A DNA stretch of 34,316 nucleotides, taken from Pseudomonadota bacterium (lineage in GTDB: Bacteria; Pseudomonadota; Alphaproteobacteria; ATCC43930; CGMCC-115725). Under the pieces are notes generated by a model. That model was not told the origin of the DNA and did no database searches. It saw only the letters and a list, made by a program, of their open reading frames with translations. The stretch is from NCBI GenBank assembly GCA_021812165.1, contig JAKAOO010000007.1, positions 1-34,316 of the forward strand, read 5' to 3'. How positions within the stretch are numbered: position 1 is the stretch's first letter; the number at the start of each line of letters is the position of its first letter. Shown here one piece after another: positions 6,941-14,829 of the stretch. Both the position numbers and the translations under genes were made by a program.

Positions 6941-8392
6941 CTAAGTGGCGGCGCGGCGCGCCGTCAGTTGCTCTTCGATCGCCTCGATCGAGCGCCCCTT
7001 CACCTCAAAGCCGAGAACTGCGTAAGCGAAACCCGCCAAAAGGGACCAGCCGGCCAGATAGATAAAGGCCGGAAGGATGGCGGAGACGGTGGCTTGCGGG
7101 GTGACGATATTCGACACGCCGGCGATGAGTGCAAGGCCCAAGGGGCCGATGATCTTGCCGATGCCGCCAAAGCCATAGGCCGAACCCATGCCGGTGGTGC
7201 GCAGGCGCGCCGGCCACACCTCGGCCGCATAGGGACCGACGATGGCAAAGCCGCCATCGGCGAAGAAATCGGTAAAGATGAGGAGAAGCCAGAAGAGGGA
7301 GGTCGTCCCGATCATCACATCACGAAATACGGCCGCAAGCACGAGGCCGAGGGCCGCACCGATGCCGAGGAGCCCGCCCGAGGCGCGCCGGCCGATGGCG
7401 TCGGACAAAAAGGAAAAGGCAATCCGCCCGAGGAGGCCGCCGGAGGCGATGAAAAACATCAGCCAAAAGGCCTTTGGCGGCGGGATCTTGAGAAGGAGAA
7501 CGAGAAGGCTCGGCGCCCACAGGGTAAGGCCGTAAACGCTCGTCTGAGCGCCAAGATTGCCGAGCCATGAGACGAGAAGGCTGCGCGGGTAGAGAAAGAG
7601 TTCGGAAAAGCGCGCCTTCTCCACTGCCGGAGCCGCGATCGCCGCGAGCGGAATGCTTTCCGGCGCGACCTCGAGCGCCCAGGCCAGCGATCGCCGGGCC
7701 TCCTCGGTGCGGCCTTGACGCGCCAGCCAACGCGGCGATTCCGGGACCCAGACGCGGATGAGGAGAGTGAGAAGGGCCGGGATCATGCCGACGGCGAACA
7801 GGCCTCGCCACCCTATCCAGTGCGTCAGTGTCGCCGCCAGAAGCGAGCCCAGCATGATGCCGAGAGGGATGAAGACCGTGACGAGACCGCCGATCACCCC
7901 GCGTTTGGAAGTCGGCACGAATTCCTGCACCAAAGGCAGATCGACCGAATAGAGCCCGCCGACGCCGAACCCTGCAATAAAGCGAAAGACTACAAGAAAC
8001 TGCCAGTTGTGGTGCGGTGTCAGGGCGAGGATGCCGGTGGCGATGGAGAAGTTGAGCACCGTCGCGATGAAAACGCTTCTGCGGCCGATGCGGTCGGCAA
8101 TATGGCCCCAGACAAAGGCGCCAAAGATGGCGCCGACGCCCGAAGAGAGAAAGACCATCGCCGCCTGCCCATAAGTCAGTTTCCACGGGCCGACGATGAC
8201 GATAAAGACAAAGGCGATGACGAAGTAGTCGAAGAATTCCATCATATCGCCGAGGATCGCGGCGAGGATGATCCGGTACTGGTTGCCTTTGAGCCGGGTT
8301 TGGCGATCGAGGATCGCCATCATCGAATCCGCCGCCGCGGCTGCGGGCGCGGCCCGCGCCGATCCGGAACTCCCGCTGCCTCGATCTGTCAT
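6941..8392 (-). CDS. MFS transporter, aromatic acid/sugar-porter-like
   Basis: This 483-aa inner-membrane transporter of the major facilitator superfamily has about 12 hydrophobic segments. The loop after helix 2 carries GHIADRIGRRSVF, the conserved D-R-x-G-R-R motif, and a VPESPRWLARQGRTEEA stretch follows helix 6, as in sugar and aromatic-acid porters. The N-terminus has a low-complexity Ala/Ser tail before the first helix. The start ATG at 8392 has GGGAGA about 7 nt upstream and lies 17 nt after the cyclase stop, so the two are one operon. The likely substrate is the compound handled by the cyclase-family enzyme, which is unknown. Confidence 0.9.
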   Translation of the reverse strand: MTDRGSGSSGSARAAPAAAAADSMMAILDRQTRLKGNQYRIILAAILGDMMEFFDYFVIAFVFIVIVGPWKLTYGQAAMVFLSSGVGAIFGAFVWGHIADRIGRRSVFIATVLNFSIATGILALTPHHNWQFLVVFRFIAGFGVGGLYSVDLPLVQEFVPTSKRGVIGGLVTVFIPLGIMLGSLLAATLTHWIGWRGLFAVGMIPALLTLLIRVWVPESPRWLARQGRTEEARRSLAWALEVAPESIPLAAIAAPAVEKARFSELFLYPRSLLVSWLGNLGAQTSVYGLTLWAPSLLVLLLKIPPPKAFWLMFFIASGGLLGRIAFSFLSDAIGRRASGGLLGIGAALGLVLAAVFRDVMIGTTSLFWLLLIFTDFFADGGFAIVGPYAAEVWPARLRTTGMGSAYGFGGIGKIIGPLGLALIAGVSNIVTPQATVSAILPAFIYLAGWSLLAGFAYAVLGFEVKGRSIEAIEEQLTARRAAT

Positions 8393-8409
8393 GGTGTTTC
8401 TCCCCGCCG

Positions 8410-9393
8410 CTATTTGATTGCCAGAGGATTGACGGGCGACCCGACCGCCCCCGTGATCGGCAACGCCGGTGCGACGAACAGGAACTCGTAGCGCCGGTCC
8501 TCGGCGCAGTCGTTTGAAAGCTCCGCCAGATGGAAGATCTCGCCCACCGAAAGGCCCATCATCGGGATCGCGATCCAGTGCCAGGGCTGGGCGGCGTCGA
8601 TCGTCTGGTTGGGTCGGACCTCGACGCCCCAGGTGTCGGTGGCGATGGCGGCGACCTCTTTCTCACGAAGCCAATCAAGCGTTTCGAAGGCGAGGCCCGG
8701 CGCATCCCCGCCGGCATAACCGTCCCAATTGCCGGCGGCGAGTTTCGCCTCGATCTGGCCGGTGCGCACGAGAAGGAAATCGCCGCGCTTGACGCTTACC
8801 CCGAAATGCCGCTCGGCCCGATCGAGGAGCTCGTTGGTGATGCCGAAGGCGTCGGGAAGGGTCTCCATCCCCAGCATCCGGGCGATGTCGAGCAGGACGC
8901 CGCGGCCGACCATTTTCGCCTTCGTCTGCTCGATCCCGCATTTCTGGGCGCCGAAACTCGAGACGGTGCGGCAGTCGCGCCCGTTCCACATGTTCTCGCC
9001 GAAAAAGATGTGGCCGAGACCGTCCCATTGCGTGCCCGCTTGCAGCGGCATGATGACGATGTCGTCGGCGCCGCGGATCTTGCGGTAATCGAGGGCGCCC
9101 GAATAGGCGTCGCTGCCGTCGCGCAGCATGACGTGGATCGGGTTGAAGCGCCCGATCGCGCCATAGCCGGTCTGCGCGCCCTGCGGTCCCTTGTCGTCGA
9201 AGGGAAGGGCGAGCGAGAAGACCCGGCCTTTTCTGACGAGCCGGGCGGCGGCGGCGATGTCTTCGGCGCTCGTGTAATTGAGCGTCCCGATCTCGTCATC
9301 GGCGCCCCATTTGCCCCAATTCTTGAGCCGCTCGGCGGCGGCGCGAAGGTCCTCCAGGCTGAGCCTCGGAAGTGCTGGCGCGTCCTCCGGCAT
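8410..9393 (-). CDS. Cyclase-family (kynurenine formamidase-like) metal-dependent hydrolase
   Basis: This 327-aa protein belongs to the 'putative cyclase' superfamily of metal-dependent hydrolases that includes kynurenine formamidase. The metal-site region reads MPLQAGTQWDGLGHIFF, where the long-form members have QWDGLGH in place of the canonical HxGTHxDxPxH. FLLVRTGQ and AIATDTWGVE further on fit the fold. Length matches the long form (about 320 aa). It is followed by an MFS transporter in the same operon, which suggests uptake plus hydrolysis of one small organic compound. An FNR-like box lies about 85 bp upstream. The substrate cannot be named. Confidence 0.85.
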   Translation of the reverse strand: MPEDAPALPRLSLEDLRAAAERLKNWGKWGADDEIGTLNYTSAEDIAAAARLVRKGRVFSLALPFDDKGPQGAQTGYGAIGRFNPIHVMLRDGSDAYSGALDYRKIRGADDIVIMPLQAGTQWDGLGHIFFGENMWNGRDCRTVSSFGAQKCGIEQTKAKMVGRGVLLDIARMLGMETLPDAFGITNELLDRAERHFGVSVKRGDFLLVRTGQIEAKLAAGNWDGYAGGDAPGLAFETLDWLREKEVAAIATDTWGVEVRPNQTIDAAQPWHWIAIPMMGLSVGEIFHLAELSNDCAEDRRYEFLFVAPALPITGAVGSPVNPLAIK

Positions 9394-9477
9394 GATCTTG
9401 CACCCTTTCTTGCAATCCGGAACGAAGATTGCGTTTGTTCCAAATCTAATATTGAGCGCCTGACGGCGCGGCGGGAA

Positions 9478-9491
9478 CTGATTTAGATCAA
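9478..9491 (-). promoter_or_regulatory. FNR/FixK-like box upstream of the cyclase-MFS operon
   Basis: CTGATTTAGATCAA matches TTGAT-N4-ATCAA at nine of ten defined positions (the first T is C). It lies about 85 bp upstream of the cyclase start at 9393, almost the same spacing as the perfect box before nfnA. On the other side lies the end of hemY, so only the cyclase operon can be its target. Confidence 0.5.
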
Positions 9492-9511
9492 GCCGGCAAG
9501 AGTTTGTAAAG

Positions 9512-9531
9512 AGGCGCCGCGCGCCGCGCCT
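9512..9531 (-). terminator. Possible terminator of the hemD-Mic60-hemY operon
   Basis: On the minus strand AGGCGC and GCGCCT form a 6-bp GC stem with an 8-nt loop, followed by CTTTA. It lies about 80 nt after the hemY stop. The stem is short and the T-run poor, so confidence is low. Confidence 0.35.
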
Positions 9532-9613
9532 GAGCGAGATCGCTTCTTCGCCCCGCTCGTCGCGATGACGGAAAATCGTGTCGCAACCTTCTCCTTCGGG
9601 ACACTCGCGCCAG

Positions 9614-11224
9614 CTACTGTCCCTCTCGTTCCGCTTGCCGGGGCAGAGGAAAGGCGGCGCCGCGCGGCGCGGCTTCGGGGAGGGAGACCGCGGCTCTCAG
9701 AGGCGGATTGGCGGCGCGTTGCGGGGTGCACCAGGAGAGCGTATCGAAACCGCCGCAAGAGGGACAGAGGGCGTCCCATTCGAGGCTTTCGCCGCCGCAA
9801 TCGCCGCAGACATAGAGCGGATCGGGCGCCGCCGCGAGCGCCTTCTCCCGCCAGTCGCGCGCCCGCGCGCTGTCGCCGTATTCCGCCTCTTCCAGTCGCG
9901 CCATCAAGAGGCAGAGCCGCAGGGTCGGCCTTGGGCTCTCCTCCCCTATTCCCGCATCGGCAAAAGAGAGGGCGCCCAAAGCCGTTTCATGGAGAAGTTG
10001 CCGGTTCGGCAATCCGCGGATCGACTGCGGGCCATGGGTGCCGGGGGAAGGCCATGAATCGACGAGCCCGCCTGATCCCTCTTCGAGCGGGCTGCCGCGG
10101 CTCGCCCGCGACCGCCCCACCGGCGCCGCTCGCTCGGGAAAGCGCAGCGGAGGCGCTGCGGCGAGCGCTGTTTCGAGACTGTGGCGCGCCTGGCCCCACA
10201 ACTCGGCCGCAAGCGCGGCTTCGGCGAGGGCGATCCGGCTCTCGCGCGCCTCGGGATTCTGCGCGGCCAGCCGCTCGAAGCGTTTGACCCTTTGAAGCGC
10301 CGGCTCGCCCGCGAAGATCGTGCCGTAAAGGCGCGACAGTTCGGGCGTGGGCGCGGTGCGCCAGGCGCTCTCGACGACCCGTGCGGCAGCCTTTGCGCGG
10401 CCTGCTTCGAGAAGGAGCCGGGCGTGGTGCGCGGCGGGCGCGGCGAGGTCGCGGCAGAACGCCTCGGCGCTGGCGGCGAGCGTCAGGGCGCGCCGGCGAT
10501 CGCCCGCCTTCTCCGCCTCCCGGCTCAGCTCGTAAAGGAGAACCCCGCGGTAATGCCGCGCCCGCTCCGCGGGAAAGACCTGCTGCGCCGAGGCATCGGC
10601 GAGCACGCGCTCGGCCTCTTGCCACCGTCCCTCGCGCGTTTCCAGGTCGAAGAGGCTCCTCGCGACCCACGGCGCGCGGGCAGAGAGAGCCTTCGCGCGC
10701 CGGGCGAAGCCGCGCGCGGCCTCGCGGTCGCCTTCGCCGAGCGCCCTCCTGAAAAGCCCGCGCAGGCCCAAGAGCTCGGTCTGCGGCTCTTCCAGCATCC
10801 GCGTCCAGTACCTCTCTGCCGCGATCTCGTCGCCTTCGAGCTCTGCCGCCCGCGCACTCAAAACGAGGCTTGGCGGTGCGCCGGCGAGCAGAATCTCCGC
10901 TCTTCGGGCAAGGCGCGCCCCTTCTCTCGGATCGCCCGCCGCAAGCGCAACGAAGCCGTCCGAGAGCGCCCGATACCCTTCCCGCCGCCGCTTCTCGCGC
11001 CGCGCGGCAAGCCATTGCCGCGGGGCTCGGATGATGGCCCGTGCCGCCAGCAGGAAAAACGCGAGGGCGAACGCGGCGAAGAGGGTCGCCCCGGCGAGGA
11101 CGCCGACCGAGGTGTCGACGCTCCAGCCCTGCCAGCGGATGGCGACCGCGCCCGGGTGGCCGGCGAAAAAGCCCGCTAGAAGAGCGAGCGCAAGGATCGC
11201 GAGAGCGACAAGGATCGCGCGCAT
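9614..11224 (-). CDS. hemY: HemY N-terminal-domain TPR protein with an in-frame insertion and C-terminal zinc ribbon
   Basis: This inner-membrane protein of the HemY_N family has been linked to late heme synthesis by gene position; its biochemical role is not settled. It has two N-terminal membrane helices (about residues 3-22 and 42-64), then helical TPR-like repeats. At the C-terminus YVCGDCGGESLEW and LCPSCGGFDTLSW give two CxxC pairs, a zinc-ribbon-like end seen in some alphaproteobacterial members. Residues about 359-432 (DNA about 9931-10150) are a proline/serine/glycine-rich stretch unlike the helical repeats around it and look like an insertion. The start is ATG at 11224, sharing one base with the stop of the preceding gene (TGATG); a GTG at 11227 is also in frame. 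Confidence 0.85.
   Translation of the reverse strand: MRAILVALAILALALLAGFFAGHPGAVAIRWQGWSVDTSVGVLAGATLFAAFALAFFLLAARAIIRAPRQWLAARREKRRREGYRALSDGFVALAAGDPREGARLARRAEILLAGAPPSLVLSARAAELEGDEIAAERYWTRMLEEPQTELLGLRGLFRRALGEGDREAARGFARRAKALSARAPWVARSLFDLETREGRWQEAERVLADASAQQVFPAERARHYRGVLLYELSREAEKAGDRRRALTLAASAEAFCRDLAAPAAHHARLLLEAGRAKAAARVVESAWRTAPTPELSRLYGTIFAGEPALQRVKRFERLAAQNPEARESRIALAEAALAAELWGQARHSLETALAAAPPLRFPERAAPVGRSRASRGSPLEEGSGGLVDSWPSPGTHGPQSIRGLPNRQLLHETALGALSFADAGIGEESPRPTLRLCLLMARLEEAEYGDSARARDWREKALAAAPDPLYVCGDCGGESLEWDALCPSCGGFDTLSWCTPQRAANPPLRAAVSLPEAAPRGAAFPLPRQAEREGQ
9931..10150 (-). repeat. Repeat-like segment inserted in frame into hemY
   Basis: This segment encodes the anomalous stretch of HemY. 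It holds CCGCGGATCGACTGCG at 10014-10029, which matches 15 of 16 bases of the palindromic element at 2922-2937 in the same orientation. The boundaries are estimates taken from where the TPR-like pattern breaks off (near LETALAAAP) and resumes (near RPTLRLCLLM). Confidence 0.5.
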
Positions 11225-12513
11225 CACCCGGGCTTTCCCGGGTTTGCGCCGGGCGGACTGGTAGTGGGCAAAGCAGAGCCCGAGCCGAAGGCGGCGGGCG
11301 CAGAAGCGGGGATTGCGGCGCTGATTTCAGCGACGAGGAGGTCTCGCAGACGGTGCAGCGCGCTGTCGGCGCGAAGGCGCCCCTCGGCGGCGGCGACCCA
11401 GGCCTTTACCGCCGGCGCGCCGCGCAACGGCTCCAGAGCGGCGACGGCGCCTTTGAGATCGCTGCGCGAGAGGTCGTGCCGGGCCGTCGCGATCGCCTTT
11501 TCGAGAGCGGGCTCGGGCCGAGTGCCGGTCCTCCGGATCCGCACCAGAGAACGCAGATGCGCGGCGATCCGCTCCGCCCAACTCGATGCCTTGGGCGCCT
11601 TTTGAGCCACCTTCCTCGGAGAAAGCGTGCCGAGGCGCTGCGCGAGCGCGGCAAGGCTCGGTACGCCCTCCTCGGCGAGCGGAGCAAGCATCGCGGCGCT
11701 CGCCGCAATCTCCGGGTCGCGCCTGAGGCGAGGCCGCTCATGGATCCGCGCCATCAACGCCTCGTAGGAATCTTTGAAGGGACGGCCCGCATCGACGGCC
11801 TCGCGCATCTCGATGAGCGCCAGGAAGATCCCCGCCTCGTTCCGCCGGGCGCCGAGGCGCGCGCCCAGCTCTTTGGCGAGTTGCGGCACGCGGTCGGCAA
11901 GGCTTGCGGTCACGGCGTCGATGCGCGCCACATCCCGCTCGATCTTGGTGATCGCGGCGTCCTCAGCGGCTGCCTTTTCCTCCCATTTTTTCTGGAAAGC
12001 CGCGAGCCTTTTGTTGAATTCGCCGACTCTTGCCGACGCCGCCTGCGGGGCGGGAGCCGCTCTATTCGCGTGCGGCGCCGCAGGAGGCGCTTTCGATGGG
12101 GGTGTCGCAGGGGCGGAAACGCCCTTCGCGAGACGTTTCTGCAAAGCCGCGATCCGGGCGGCGTTCTCGCGGCTCCGATGAACATCGGCGGCAAGCGAGC
12201 GGAGGCGCTCGCTTGCTCCCTCGACGCGCGATGTGAGGTGGGCGAACTCGCGGTTCATCCGCACTTCGAGCGCTCTAACACTCGCCGCAAGGGCGGCAAC
12301 GCGGTCCGGGGACGCCGTCGGCTTGGCGCTCCATGGCAGGAACGGCATCAAGAAAGGCGCCCAATAGGGCGAGGATCCGACGCCGCTCAAGACGAGAAGA
12401 AGAACGAGCGCGAGCGCGAGCGAGAGCCAGAAAAGGCCCCTTTGCCGGACCGGCGGGCCTGCTTCTTGCCGGGCCGGCTCCTCCCTTTCTTTTCCGCTCT
12501 CTTCCTCGGGCAT
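11224..12513 (-). CDS. Mitofilin-family (Mic60-like) inner-membrane protein
   Basis: This protein of about 429 aa has one membrane helix near residues 27-48 (GLFWLSLALALVLLLVLSGV). A long charged, coiled-coil-like stretch (about 70-210) with an Ala/Pro-rich interruption follows, then a helical C-terminal domain. Position between hemD and hemY and this architecture match the alphaproteobacterial mitofilin family (COG4223), proposed homologues of mitochondrial Mic60 that shape inner membranes. Older annotations call it HemX-like. Three starts are possible: GTG 12525, GTG 12519 (AGGGGG 5 nt upstream, best spacing) and ATG 12513. I list the ATG, so the protein may be 2-4 residues longer. It overlaps hemY by one base, so translation is probably coupled. 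Confidence 0.85.
   Translation of the reverse strand: MPEEESGKEREEPARQEAGPPVRQRGLFWLSLALALVLLLVLSGVGSSPYWAPFLMPFLPWSAKPTASPDRVAALAASVRALEVRMNREFAHLTSRVEGASERLRSLAADVHRSRENAARIAALQKRLAKGVSAPATPPSKAPPAAPHANRAAPAPQAASARVGEFNKRLAAFQKKWEEKAAAEDAAITKIERDVARIDAVTASLADRVPQLAKELGARLGARRNEAGIFLALIEMREAVDAGRPFKDSYEALMARIHERPRLRRDPEIAASAAMLAPLAEEGVPSLAALAQRLGTLSPRKVAQKAPKASSWAERIAAHLRSLVRIRRTGTRPEPALEKAIATARHDLSRSDLKGAVAALEPLRGAPAVKAWVAAAEGRLRADSALHRLRDLLVAEISAAIPASAPAAFGSGSALPTTSPPGANPGKPG
11227..11242 (-). promoter_or_regulatory. Hairpin overlapping the hemY ribosome-binding region
   Basis: CCCGGG-CTTT-CCCGGG is a perfect 6-bp stem with a tetraloop, in the last codons of the Mic60-like gene and ending 2 nt before the hemY ATG. 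It could hide the hemY start until ribosomes from the upstream gene open it. This is an inference from position only. Confidence 0.4.
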
Positions 12514-12541
12514 CGTCACATTCACCCCCTATTCGCGGAAC

Positions 12542-13258
12542 TCAGCGCCGCAGGACAATATCGAGCGCGTCCAAAAGCGCCAGCAGGTTCGGACTCGCGG
12601 CGACGCGGCGATCGCGCCAGCCGAGCCGCGCGAGAGCCGCATCCGTGGCGGCGCTCAGGGAAAAGGCGCGGATCGTCTCGAGATCGGAAGCGACACCTGC
12701 CTTTTCGGCAAGGCCTATGAAGGTTGCGGCCGTGCGCGGCGAGAAGAAAAAAGCGAAATCGAGCGCGCGCGAGGCCAGAGCAAGGCGCGCCTCTCGGCTG
12801 AGAGAAGAGGAAGGCCGGGCCTCGTAAAGAACGACCCTCTCGACGGCAAACCCGCACGCCTCGAGTTCGCCTTTGAGATCGCCCGCGACCGCGCTTCCGG
12901 CGACATGAACGAGCCGCCCCGCTTGCGGTTGCAAAAGCCGGCAGGCGAGCGCGACGAGGTCGCCGACGTTTCCCGCCGCGCTTTCGACGCGCGGGAACCC
13001 GAGAGCGCGGGCCGCTTCGGCGGTGGCGTCGCCGACGGCGAGGAGCCTTACCTCGCGCACCGCGGTGAGGCGCGCCAAAGCCCGCACTCCATTGGCGCTC
13101 GTGGCGAGGATCGCCTGCGCCCCCCCGACATCGGGAGCGGGGAGGGACAAGAAACGGATTGCGATCAGGGGTTCGAGGAGCGCGCCGATGCCGCGTTCGG
13201 CGAGCGCCGAGACCAGGCTTCCCGAATCCTCGAGGGGACGCGTGAGGAGCGCCTTCAT
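12542..13258 (-). CDS. hemD: Uroporphyrinogen-III synthase
   Basis: This 238-aa cytoplasmic enzyme closes and inverts the last ring of hydroxymethylbilane to give uroporphyrinogen III in tetrapyrrole synthesis. The N-terminus (MKALLTRPLEDSGSLVSALAERG) and the segments ILATSANGVRAL, LLAVGDATAEAARALGF and FAFFFSPRTAATFI are typical of the two-lobed fold. Sequence conservation in this family is low, but the context (Mic60-like and hemY next) supports it. The ATG at 13258 has GGAAGG just upstream; a longer start at 13333 would overlap the divergent promoter region. It heads the minus-strand operon and is divergent from the small ORF at 13327. Confidence 0.9.
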   Translation of the reverse strand: MKALLTRPLEDSGSLVSALAERGIGALLEPLIAIRFLSLPAPDVGGAQAILATSANGVRALARLTAVREVRLLAVGDATAEAARALGFPRVESAAGNVGDLVALACRLLQPQAGRLVHVAGSAVAGDLKGELEACGFAVERVVLYEARPSSSLSREARLALASRALDFAFFFSPRTAATFIGLAEKAGVASDLETIRAFSLSAATDAALARLGWRDRRVAASPNLLALLDALDIVLRR

Positions 13259-13326
13259 GCCTTCCCGTGGAAATTTTCGATCCTTCTCGATAATAATGGC
13301 GCCTCCACCCGCAAAGGAGAAATCCG

Positions 13327-13449
13327 ATGGCATCGACTGAGGCTCGCAGGCGCTTTGTCTCGGAAATTTCTTTCGAGCGCCTGCCGGCCGCCGCCTGTTC
13401 GGCGCTGCGCCGTCTCGCTCGGGCGCGCGCCCTCACGGCGATTCCCTGA
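13327..13449 (+). CDS. Possible 40-aa small protein upstream of the SIMPL gene
   Basis: The open frame ATG 13327 to TGA 13447-13449 encodes 40 residues. It starts MASTEARRRFVSEISFERLP and continues into an arginine/alanine-rich tail, for a strongly basic product. The Shine-Dalgarno AAGGAG at 13314-13319 is 7 nt before the ATG, stronger than those of most genes here. The stop is 16 nt before the ATG of the SIMPL-domain gene, so it could be a leader or a co-expressed small protein. There is no recognised domain, signal peptide or membrane helix. The ribosome site may be coincidental. Confidence 0.45.
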   Translation: MASTEARRRFVSEISFERLPAAACSALRRLARARALTAIP

Positions 13450-13465
13450 GGTGGGGGAGCGGCCG

Positions 13466-14203
13466 ATGAAAGGCTTTGCTCTCGCGCTCGCCCTCTTTCT
13501 CGCATCGGCGCCGGCGGGCCTCGCCGCCCGGCCGGCCGATCCGCCTCCGCCGCCGCCGCCGCCGCCGGGGCCGGCGATGACGGTCCTCACCTTGCGCCAG
13601 ACCGCCGAAAAGAGGGTCGTCCGCGATCGCCTGAAGGCCGCTTTGAGGGTGGAAAAAGAAGGCGCCGACCCGCAGGCGATTGCCGCCGCGATCAATACCG
13701 ACATGGCACATGCGCTCGCTCTCGCCCGCAAGGTTCTCGGCGTCGAAGCCGAAACCGGCTCCTACTCGATTTACAAGGTAGAGCCGCAGAACGCCCCCGC
13801 CTTTTGGCGAGGAGACGAGTGGCTGACCCTAACGGGCACCGATACGGGCGCGCTTTTGAAGCTTGCCGGCAAGCTGCAGGCCGCGGGACTGCTGATGGAT
13901 TCTCTCGCCTACGAGGTATCGCCGGACACCGTGCGCAGCGTCGAAGACGACCTGACGGCAAGCGCGCTTCTGGGGCTCAACCGCCGCGCGCAATTGATCG
14001 CGAAAGAATTGGAGATGCGGGTCGTGGGCTATCGCGATTTGCACGTCGGCAGCGCCGAGACGGGCGCCCCGCCGATGCCGATGTTCCGGGGAGTGGCGCT
14101 CCAGGCCGCCAAGGTGATGCCGCCGCCCGTGGCCGCGCCCGGGCGCGCGAGGGTCCGCGTCACGGTCAAGGCCGACATCCTGCTCGCGCCGCGCCACCCG
14201 TGA
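13466..14203 (+). CDS. SIMPL-domain (DUF541) exported protein
   Basis: This 245-aa protein has a signal peptide (FALALALFLASAPAGLAA) followed by an unusual run of ten prolines near residue 29. A SIMPL/DUF541 domain follows, recognisable from repeated segments such as DPQAIAAAINTDMAHALALARK, and LLMDSLAYEVSPDTVRSVEDDLTASALL with later RRAQLIAKELEMRVVGY. SIMPL proteins are periplasmic or outer-membrane proteins of unclear function, some linked to stress. The ATG at 13466 has GGGGGAG about 7 nt upstream and directly precedes the signal peptide. It overlaps thiE as GTGA, so the two are co-translated. Confidence 0.85.
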   Translation: MKGFALALALFLASAPAGLAARPADPPPPPPPPPGPAMTVLTLRQTAEKRVVRDRLKAALRVEKEGADPQAIAAAINTDMAHALALARKVLGVEAETGSYSIYKVEPQNAPAFWRGDEWLTLTGTDTGALLKLAGKLQAAGLLMDSLAYEVSPDTVRSVEDDLTASALLGLNRRAQLIAKELEMRVVGYRDLHVGSAETGAPPMPMFRGVALQAAKVMPPPVAAPGRARVRVTVKADILLAPRHP

Positions 14204-14829
14204 GCCGGCTGCCACAGCCTCCCCTTCTCGTCATCTCCGATCGCCGTCAGGCGCGCCGGCCGCTCGAGGAAATCGCCCATTCCATCTTCGCCGGCGGTTG
14301 CCGGTGGCTCTCCCTCAGGGAAAAGGATCTGCCGGCGGGCGAACGGCGCGACCTCCTGCGGGCGCTCGTCGCACTCGGCCGCCCGTTTGGCGCGGTCGTC
14401 ATGGCGCATGAGGACATCGAGGCGGTTTGGGCGGCGGGGGCGGCCGGCCTCCATCTGCCGGCCGGAGCCGATCCCGCTGCGGCGCGCGCCCGGCTTCCGC
14501 AGGCCCTGATCGGCGCCTCGACACACAGCGCCGAGGAAGCCTCGGCTCTCTTCCGCGCGGGCGCCGATTACGTCACGCTCTCTCCGATCTTCGCAAGCGA
14601 AAGCAAGCCCCGATACGGCCCGGCCTTGGGCCTCGAAGGCCTCGCGCGGGCGGTCCGCGAGGCGCCGGGAGCGATCGTCGCGCTCGGCGGCATCGATCCC
14701 GCAAACGCGGCGGCGGTCCTCGCCGCCGGCGCCTCGGGCGTCGCGGTCATGGGCGCGGTCATGCGGGCGCAAGAGCCGCAAGACATGGTCGAACGCCTCA
14801 TCGCCGCCATTGCCGGCCACGTAGGATGA
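14200..14829 (+). CDS. thiE: Thiamine-phosphate synthase
   Basis: This 209-aa TIM-barrel enzyme joins the thiamine pyrimidine and thiazole phosphates to give thiamine monophosphate. It shows CRWLSLREKDLP (substrate-binding R/K), LIGASTHSAEEA, YVTLSPIFASESKPRYGPALGLEGL and IVALGGIDPANAA in the family order. Length matches ThiE. The start GTG at 14200 overlaps the SIMPL stop (GTGA), which favours translational coupling. No TPP riboswitch is seen, as expected for a gene internal to an operon. The divergent related family TenI is an alternative name but the motifs fit ThiE. Confidence 0.88.
   Translation: MSRLPQPPLLVISDRRQARRPLEEIAHSIFAGGCRWLSLREKDLPAGERRDLLRALVALGRPFGAVVMAHEDIEAVWAAGAAGLHLPAGADPAAARARLPQALIGASTHSAEEASALFRAGADYVTLSPIFASESKPRYGPALGLEGLARAVREAPGAIVALGGIDPANAAAVLAAGASGVAVMGAVMRAQEPQDMVERLIAAIAGHVG

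Noticed and set aside
9419-9441. GGAAC...GTTCC inverted repeat upstream of the cyclase gene
   Set aside because: The arms are only 5 bp with a 13-nt spacer, too weak to call an operator.
14100-14200. TPP riboswitch before thiE
   Set aside because: The thiE start overlaps the upstream coding sequence and no THI box is seen.
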